From Bimuria novae-zelandiae CBS 107.79 (taxonomy: Eukaryota; Ascomycota; Dothideomycetes; Pleosporales; Didymosphaeriaceae), in contig ML976734.1 in assembly GCA_010015655.1 (NCBI GenBank), forward strand, positions 96,023 through 160,022: DNA of 64,000 nucleotides. The letters are read 5' to 3'. Below, in pieces: positions 56,502 through 64,000 of the stretch (its first letter is position 1; each line of letters starts with the position of its first letter). A program made the translations under genes and the position numbers. Below the pieces are notes generated by a model. The model was not told the DNA's origin. It did not search any database and worked only from the letters and a program-made list of their open reading frames with translations.

Positions 56502-57807
56502 ATGGCACCAAATACTAATATTGCGACACGCGCTTTAGTCGTTGTGCTCAAGTCTCCAATTAGGGGCAAAAGCACCGCTGAGATTGCCGAAAAAACAGGC
56601 CTTAGCAAGCGTACGATTAATAACATCTACTTACGCGCTATCTCCCGTGGATTCGAACCGAATACCCTTCCTCTCACTATTAAAGATGAATTTCTTAAAG
56701 ATGCACCACGTCCTGGCCGACCTCTGAAGCAAACTGAAGAAACCAAGCAATTACTTGTCACGAAAGTAAGCGTTAATCGATATGCACGGGAGAAGTCAAC
56801 TGCTGAACTTACTAGTAACCTTAGTGCAGCACTAAATATCGATATATTAGCCCGCACAGTCTATCGAATGCTCAGAGGCATGGGATATACGAAAACCAAA
56901 CTAACGAGGAAGCCTAGACTAACGAAGAGAATAATAGAAGAGCGACTAGCCTGGTGTCTAGAGCATAAAGACTGGACTTTTAAAGACTAGAAGAATGTGG
57001 TTTGGACGGACGAAACTTTCGTTCTACTAATCCACAGACGTGGTGGCTATCGAGTTTGGCGGACTTCTAAAGAAGCATTCTTAAAATTAACTATCCGAGA
57101 GCGATGGTCTGGGTATTTAGAATTTATGTTCTGGGGCTGCTTTACGTACAATAAAAAGGGGCCGTGTTATATTTACCTTCTAGAAACGGCAGCTAAAAAG
57201 AAAAAGGCGGAAGAAGAGATTTTAGCTCTTAATGCTAAACTTGAACTAATCCTTCGCGAGGAATGGGAACTGACGACTCATATAAGTCGTATGGGATTAA
57301 GCAATAAAAGAGGCAGGCGGCTAACTTAGCAATTCACTGCTAAAAATAGGAAGATTTCGAGACGAAAGGGCTCTAGGGTTGACTGGTATTAATACTAGAC
57401 CAAAGTTCTTAAGCCAAAGCTTATCCCTTTTGCGAAGAAGTGCATGGAGACTCGACCTTATACGATTGTTTAGGAGGATAAAGCACCAGCTCATTCTCAT
57501 TCCATTTAACAGACCGTTTATAATGCAAACAAAGTGGCACGGCTTCTCTGGTGTGGTAATTCACCTGATTTAAATGCTATCGAGCCCTGTTGGTTTTAGA
57601 TGAAGCGTGAAACAACTAAAAAAGGAGCCCCGAAGAGTAGGGCGGAAGGTATACGGAAATGGGAGCATTGCTGGAAGCATTAATTAAAGCAGGAGCAAAT
57701 TCAGAAGTGGATTGAGCGTATCCCACGACATATTCAGGAAATTACTAAACTCAATGGAGGGAACGAATATCGTGAGGGTCGAAATCATACAGCTAAAGAT
57801 GATTAGT
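56502..57807 (+). pseudogene. Tc1/mariner transposase with RIP stop codons
   Basis: ATG 56502. N-terminal helix-turn-helix (KSTAEIAEKTGLSKRTINNI), linker GRPLKQTEETKQLL, then the DDE core: first Asp in VVWTDETFVLL (about 57000), second in EDKAPAHSHS (about 57478), third acidic position in NSPDLNAIEPCW (about 57565). Stops at 56988-56990, 57327-57329 and near 57598 each sit where Trp is expected (DWKNV, CWFWMKRE). C-terminus WIERIPRHIQEI is typical. Without three to five point changes this would be an open transposase, so inactivation is light. Confidence 0.88.
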
Positions 57808-58011
57808 AGTCGCGCACCGTCGTGCGTCCTCATGGAGAGTCCCATTTTCACCGTGAAATTTTCTCATGGATTTTTCTCATAGTCGCTTTTTCACCGTGAT
57901 TTTCTCATGGATTTTTCTCATAGAGTCTCTTTTTCACCGTGATTTGTGCGAGTCATCATGACATTCGTGCACAACGGCACGAAGTGACCAAGGTCGAAAT
58001 CATACGCTAAA
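57777..58011. repeat. Duplicated segment with internal 42-bp repeats inside the Tc1 element
   Basis: A sequence GGTCGAAATCATAC(A)GCTAAA occurs at 57777-57796 and 57992-58011. Between them are two and a half copies of a roughly 42-bp unit starting TTTTCACCGTGA and containing CTCATGGATTTTTCTCAT (about 57844-57945). Looks like a small insertion or internal expansion after the transposase stop. Confidence 0.75.
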
Positions 58012-58058
58012 ATTGTGGCGTTCTTGGCGAGCAGAAACTTTTGACCGGCTCCTCCGTA

Positions 58059-59675
58059 GAGAGTATATAATTATCTATAGCCTCTTAGGTTATATTATTC
58101 TACTCTTCTTTAATAACTCTTATAAAAGCCTCTATACTTTCGTTATTATTTCTATAATCTAAAGTACCCCTATATCTTTTAGTAAGTCTATCCTTTAGTG
58201 GACTCTAGACGTTTTCGATAGAGTGTAGGTCCGGTAAATACGGGAGGTGAGGATAAAGTTTAATTTTTTTTAAGAATAATTTAAAACCTCTTCAATGTCA
58301 TGAATTTAGCGTTATAGTATTAAAATTAACGTCTTATATAGATATTAGTATATAATTAAACATAAACAAATAATAATCTGATATGTATAAATATATATTA
58401 CGTTATTATTCAATAAAATGTGAAAAAGAAGTTGTTAACGTACCTCTGTTTATTTACCGTTTAATAATAGGAGTTAAGAAATTTCTTCTATAATCCTTAA
58501 TATTAAGGTTTATTGTTAATTTAGGGGTTTAAATAATGACTAATTCGAATCTTCCGCATATCTAAATAGAATCCTAAACTTACATGATTATTTCTTAACC
58601 TATAGTTCAGTTAGTGTGACGTCGAAAAAGAGTGTTAAGGCAATCGTTATTTTAATTAAGAAGCTACTCTATAAAGCTATATAGTGTAGATTACGTACAC
58701 AGGCCGCACGTACGCGGGTGCCTTAAGCTTCTATACTAAACTATCACACACCCCCTTAGCTTTATGTTAATTAAGAGGTGAAGCTAAAATCCTACTTAAT
58801 TAAGTAACTAAATATATAGAATTACTATTATTATTGTTATTAACGCTGTCATAGAGGCGTTACGCGATATTAATAAGATAGAGCTATTAAATAAACTCCT
58901 AATAATTAGCTTTTAAATAGACTTTCGTAAGCCCGTTAGCGGCTATCTTATCTATAAGAATATATTTAATAATAAGTTACTAAGCTTTTACCTCTTGTTA
59001 GATCTATATCTAATAGATATTAACGTGTTAAATCTTTATATATAGTTAATCTAGATTCTTATTAATAATTCTTACTATTTATTAATTATTATAGTAGATC
59101 GTAGGGGTCATACCTAAGTTAAATAAGATACTATTAAAGAAGTAAAGGTGATTAAGAGTAGCTCTAATTTAGTAGTAGACTTAATAACTACACGCTAGAC
59201 GATTGCCTTCTAGTTAATAATTATACTATAGAGGAAAAAGTATTATCCTTATAAGCTTTAACGTGTCTTTATATTATTTACGTACGAGGCGTCTATCGCG
59301 CTAACGAAAAAAAAATCGCAATAGTTATTATTATTAAAGATAACCTTTATAATTAGGTTATTATAGAAATTCTTAATAGCGTAGTATTAAGTCGCAAGTA
59401 AGTATCGCTAGATGCGTTATATAGTTATAATATATAACTATCCTAAATTAGTCAGATCACAAGCAAGAATAACGTGGCTATAAGCAACGTTAGACCACGT
59501 CTAGTAAGTTATATAGGTAAGATACCCTATAAGTTCTTAATATAGCTTTATGCGTTAAACATCTATCTCCTTAATTAACTTGTTAAGAGAGTTAACGTTA
59601 AGTAAAATGTTAGGTTTCTTATAATTTACTAGCTATATACTACACTTCTTCTAAACCTTATTAATATATATATCT
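58059..59675. other. AT-rich RIP-decayed DNA between two mariner elements
   Basis: No gene or recognisable domain in either strand; TA-rich, CpA-poor. One GC-richer patch near 58690-58720 is CpG-rich, as expected where RIP spares CpG. Confidence 0.5.
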
Positions 59676-59677
59676 TA

Positions 59678-60923
59678 CAGTGCCAAGACATTAGTCTGTT
59701 AACACCGGACCCGCGTCGCGCATCCCCACCCAACCTTAATCTTTTTAGCCTTCCACTAACCCACAATGCAACGCGAATTTGGCAGGGAAATTAGTGGTAA
59801 TCGAGGGAAGAATAATAAATTAAGTAAATTATAAAGAGCTAGAATATTATCTATAGTAGAGGTAAGAGAATTAAAAGCTTTAATCGCGTCGCGTTTTAGC
59901 TGCACACGGTAGATAATTTACAACACAATTAAGCGATAGAACAACCATAACATAACTAAATCTTTACCTCGATCTAGTTAGCTAAAGAAGCTTACATGCT
60001 AATAAGAATAATTACTCCTTTAAATCGCTCGCTAGCACTCTAGAATTAAGTATGCATAGCTAAAGGCTAAAGTTGTAGGCGTACAGGTTTATCGCAAGAC
60101 ACTCTATTAGCTACTTAAAAAACACCACATTACAAACTAGGTAGTAAAGAAGAGGCCTAAGCTCACTCCAGCACATGCAAGATTAAGGCGTTAATAGGCT
60201 TAGTAGATGCAGAATTTTAACTTTAAAAGCGTAACTTTTTCTAATAAGGTCTTAGCAGAGCGAGGCAAGGGAAAGAAGAGGATCTGGGTCTTTAAGACGC
60301 CACTCTAAAAATGGGATCACGATAAGATTGAAGAGGAGGATATTTAGAAGGGGATAGTACAGATGTTCTGGGCCTGCTTTTAGTATAAAGGTCGATCTGA
60401 ACTTATCGCAATGGAACGAGATCCACAAGCTCCACGGAATGGCTACAGTGCACGCTCATATATCTGGGCGCTAGAGGAAGGGCTCCTACCAGTATTAGAT
60501 AAAGATACTATCTATTAGATAGATAATGCACCAATTCATACCGCCCACAAGACGGCCCTCTAGCTAGAGGCAATAGACATTAAAGTTCTAGATTTCCCTC
60601 CTTACTCACCTAACCTTAATCTAATTAAGCACCTCTGGTGGGCACTTAAACAGAAGGTAATTAAATTACATCTGGAATTAGAGGACTAAGGGTGGCAGCA
60701 GATTGATAGAGACGCATTTATCGACGCTGCCCAAGAAGCTTGGCGAGCCCTGCCCTAGGGTCTTATGAAGAAGCTCATTGATTCTATGCCAAGGAGAATA
60801 CAGGCAGTGATAAAAGCTAGAGGCTGGCAAACAAAGTACTAAAATAGCATTCAATTGAGGCCTTGAAATTACTGTCAAAAAAGTTGAAATTTTTGGTGTC
60901 AACAGACTAATGTCCTAGTACTG
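59678..60923 (+). mobile_element. Second Tc1/mariner transposon, different family
   Basis: Inverted ends CAGTGCCAAGACATTAGTCT and CAGTACTAGGACATTAGTCT (reverse complement), continuing through GTTAACACC/GTTGACACC, 29 bp with few mismatches. TA duplication at 59676-59677 and 60924-60925. 1246 bp, a typical mariner size. Confidence 0.92.
59766..60842 (+). pseudogene. Mariner-type transposase, RIP-decayed
   Basis: Probable ATG 59766 (MQREFGREISGN). The 5' half is full of stops. The 3' half is better: MFWACF.YKGRSELIAMERD near 60360-60420, second Asp in IDNAPIHTAHKTAL near 60520, and FPPYSPNLNLIKHLWWALK near 60595-60650, where the third acidic residue lies at a Glu-to-Lys change (normally IEHLW). 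It ends at TAA 60840-60842. The lost acidic residue plus stops make it inactive. Confidence 0.85.
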
Positions 60924-61099
60924 TAAATAAGCTAGATCTTTTTTTAGTAATCTTAGACGCCTCGAACGCCTAGGAACTAGGCTAGGTATCCTATTATCTT
61001 AAGTCTAAATTAGTCCTTTAACTTATTGTTAAAGTCTTAATAACGATAATCGTGCTTCGGGTAATACGCTATTATTATATTGTTAATATAAATAAATAA

Positions 61100-64000
61100 A
61101 AAAAGCCAATTATTAATATATAAGTATAAGAAGCCTTTAACGCATTTAAGTCTGAGTAGCTTAATTATAGCTTAAAATATATTATACTCTAAGAGTGGCG
61201 CATCCTTTATGCTATAAATAGCGTAAAGTACGTTTAGAAGGTCATTATTTACTTTTTTTTAAAAAAAAAAATACTAGAAGTCTTAGCGTATAGCTTTTAA
61301 CTAAATATAAAATTAAAGAAAATGTTAGATATATTATATTATTTAGAGTTAAGTTAAGGTAGTTAGTAATTATAATAACTACTTAAAAGGTATAAGCTAT
61401 AAAAGTAGTAGCGTAAGTATTACTAAACTACACTTACAGGTCTCCGCGTACGATAAGTTAAGCCTTATACTTATAAAAATAGCTATCCTTATTAAACTTA
61501 TATATAAATACTTATATAAGTAGAATTACCTTAACGCCTTTAGCCTACCTAGTTTAGTATATTACTAAGATCTTACGAAAGTAGTCTTTACCCTAGACCT
61601 CTTAATATTCTGACTTAGCGGCCTTTATAAATTTAGCGCTATATAAATATTCCTTTAGCTAACTAATATACTTTAGTGTAGGTACTAGCTAGCTTTAATA
61701 GATTTATAGGTTATCTTTTATATTATTATTAATAGTTATTATAGTAAAGGTATTTAGGTAATTCGTAACGTTTTAAGCTCCTAGCTAAATTGTATAAGTC
61801 TATAAACTACCTAAGTTTATTAGTTTTTAAACGCGCTTTATATTAACTACGTTATTTATAAAATATTTAGATCTTAATACTATAGAGTATTATTATTACG
61901 TTAGTTAGGTATATAGCCTTTAATTTTATTAGCTAATTAATTAGTAACCTTTTACTATAAGAGTGTAGGATAAAAGTTACCAGCGTAGTAGCGATTTATA
62001 AAATAGTCTACTATTTAATTAAAAGGTGTTAATATATCTGTAAAGTTATCGAAAGGTAATTAATATTAAGAGGTTAGTCCTTTATTAGCATTAAATCCTC
62101 CACCCCCTATTAATGGCTACTTGGTAGATTGTATAGCAGGCGTCGGTGTCGCTATTAGTATAGAGGGGACTTCGTAGTAGAGACGTCACTAACGTAATAT
62201 TATAAGTTTCTTAATAAATATTTCGTTATTCTCGTACGCCTTAAGGACGTTAAGTAATTTAATAATTTTTTTAATTACCAAGTTATCTGCATAGCTGTCG
62301 TGGCCTTTATAAAACATAAATATATTAAATACTATGTCTCGCGTACGAATAACTTAATCATTTATTAGTAACTAAATTTAGAAGATATTAGTACTATTAT
62401 AGCCTATAAGATAGTTAATTAGGACGCGTGAGGCTATCTTTACTCTACGTAATAGATATTTATTAATGATATACGCGCGATAACTAATTAGTTAAAAATA
62501 GTATATTATAAATTTTTTATTTTAGATAACCTTATATAGCGTGCGCTAATTAAGGATTTTAAATAGTATTTAATTAAGTAGGTATGCTATTATCTTTATT
62601 AGCTTATTTACTAATTACTTTAAAAGGTTATTCTAGAGGCGTAGGGCGTAGGTCTTTATTATAATTAGCTTATTAGTAATTTTAGTATTTGTTAATAGGG
62701 CTCTCACAGCTAGCTATACATAGGATAAGTATAGTATAGCAAGATAAGAGGTTTATACGGTGTGTATAGCGTGTAGAGTAATAGGGAGAATAACTAGTTC
62801 GTGTAATTACTCTATTTCTCTATTATATAAATAAGGATAGCGATATTTCAGGAGGCAAGCTAAGCACGGGCATTATATAAGATAACCACATAATTACGTA
62901 CTAGTCCTTATAGAATACCATTCGCTATATCGCCTCTGCGTATAGACACTAGTAACTTTTTCTATTCTAGAGATTCTCTTTCCTTCTTTTAGTTTATTAT
63001 ATAAAACTAATAGCAATAAGTGCGTGTAAAAAGTGCTAGCTTTTTAAAAGTATTAGGTATCTCTACGTATAGGTTCTAGCTAGTTAATAAATACCTCTAC
63101 CTTAATTAAAAGGGTGTTAGTTTAAATAAGTAATTAAAGTGCTTCGTTTAGCGTCTTTTTCGTGCACGTATCTACTAGGTTATCTTTACTATTAATTTAC
63201 TTAATTCTAGTAATCTCCTTATTCCTATACGACTCGTGAAAAGATATAATATTAATTATAAGCTATTTTTCGCTTATTATTCGTAATTTAATGAGATAGT
63301 TATATAGAGACTTTAAATTCGTATAAATTACTATTAAGATTAGTGGTAATTTAAGCGATTGTATAATTTATTATAGGTTTATACTTAGGGCAATTACGTT
63401 ATTAAAGTCTTTAACTATTCTATACAGTTTACTAGCGAGGACGCTTCTGGTTACTCTTTTATACTTTATAAAATTCTAGTGTATAATATTCTCTAAGATT
63501 ATAAAGTCCTTACTATATTCTATACAGTTCTTATTTCCTTATATAATTAGAATCTAAGCTAAAAGCTAAGGTCCTTATTATTAGTAAATAATTTATTTAT
63601 AAAGATAAACAGCTTCGTGTAGTTAAGTTATAGTAGTATAAAGGTAAGTTTATTACTACTATTATCTATTTACTTCTAAATTTATATATTAAAGGATTAT
63701 ATATCTTTGTGCGAAGATTCTACAGTTTAGGTAATAATTAAGAAGTTAAATACTATCTCTAATTAATATAGTAAGATAATATAGGCGCCTTAAGCCCTTT
63801 ATATAACATATTATTATGCTATATCCTTTACTATAACATTAACCGTACGGAGATTCTTAGTCTATCTTTTCTACGTAAGGATAACTTTATCTCGTACGAG
63901 CTAGATCTTCCCTCTATTAAACTTAATATGTTAATCCTTAAACAGGATAGTCTTATTTTTTATATAAAGATTTACTTTTTATAGCTTATTCTCTTCTCTC
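61100..64000 (-). pseudogene. Second Copia-type remnant, extensively RIP-mutated
   Basis: On the minus strand, 61440-61530 aligns with the Copia RT start at about 4795-4875 of the intact element (same positions for the CTCCGCG/CTCCACG, TTATACTTAT/CTTGTACTTA and ATCCTTATTAAACTTATA motifs). 62335-62365 matches the region at 5630-5660 (CGCGTACG...ATAAC). The layout therefore parallels the element at 3133-8627. No LTR boundary is certain. An LTR-like patch near 62690-62910 (TGTTAATAGGGCTCTCACAG...) interrupts it. The 5' end lies beyond the window. Confidence 0.6.

Larger units (their letters stand above)
56375..58056 (+). mobile_element. Tc1/mariner transposon with about 30-bp terminal inverted repeats
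   Basis: Ends CGGAGGAGCCGGTCAAAAGT... in perfect inverted orientation for 30 bp (56375-56404 and 58027-58056), extending imperfectly to about 43 bp, flanked by TA at 56373-56374 and 58057-58058. 1682 bp. Mildly RIPped: most of the transposase is readable, with isolated TGG-to-TAG changes. Confidence 0.93.

Noticed and set aside
62690..62910. Solo LTR starting TGTTAATAGGG
   Set aside because: Looks LTR-like but no end or target duplication could be fixed in the RIPped sequence.

Overview
The window looks like part of a filamentous ascomycete nuclear genome, probably a dothideomycete-like Pezizomycotina, though the genus cannot be read from it. Genes carry short GT-AG introns of about 48-60 nt with CTAAC/CTGAC-type branch sites. 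HapX, a fungal condensin subunit and other fungal orthologues are present. The genome is split into GC-balanced gene islands and long AT-rich blocks full of TA, TAG and CTA with few intact CpA sites, the mark of repeat-induced point mutation (RIP).

Layout. 1-12.9 kb: RIP-decayed transposons: a Fot/pogo-type transposase tail, then a Tad-like LINE split by a complete Copia element (3133-8627, 172-bp LTRs, TSD ACCTA). 13.0-26.2 kb: gene island with a zinc-finger/kinase/vWA protein, hapX, a kinase gene broken by a hAT element (22315-23981, TSD CAGCGCTG), and a two-domain GFA protein. 26.3-41 kb: nested stack. A multi-intron DDE-type transposase gene (29592-40733) has a hAT in its promoter (26311-29475, TSD CGGGTTAT) and a 7.9-kb Gypsy in its body (30214-38142, TSD CTTTA); the Gypsy holds an un-RIPped solo LTR (36681-37099, TSD GATTT). 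41.9-54.6 kb: housekeeping island: secreted copper amine oxidase, a small hypothetical gene, condensin subunit YCG1/Cnd3, mitochondrial-type cysteine synthase, NADH pyrophosphatase (Nudix), COG2 and mitochondrial ribosomal protein uL1m, tightly packed in divergent and convergent pairs. 54.7-64 kb: AT-rich RIP block with two Tc1/mariner elements (56375-58056, 59678-60923) and a second, badly decayed Copia remnant.

The most unusual signal is in the multi-intron transposase gene. Its introns are built to one plan: a short 5' segment, then three head-to-tail 11-nt units (consensus near AACAYGTTCTA) running up to the acceptor AG. The junction between units supplies the CTAAC-like branch site. Four such units sit immediately before the start codon, and seven units of a related 11-nt repeat follow the stop. 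Reading frame is kept across the best-preserved introns, so they are real introns and not random repeats. I know of no description of introns made from a phased 11-bp satellite.

All CDS spans below include introns; exon coordinates are in the evidence. Splice sites were chosen by eye from frame, donor, branch and acceptor signals and have not been tested against transcripts.
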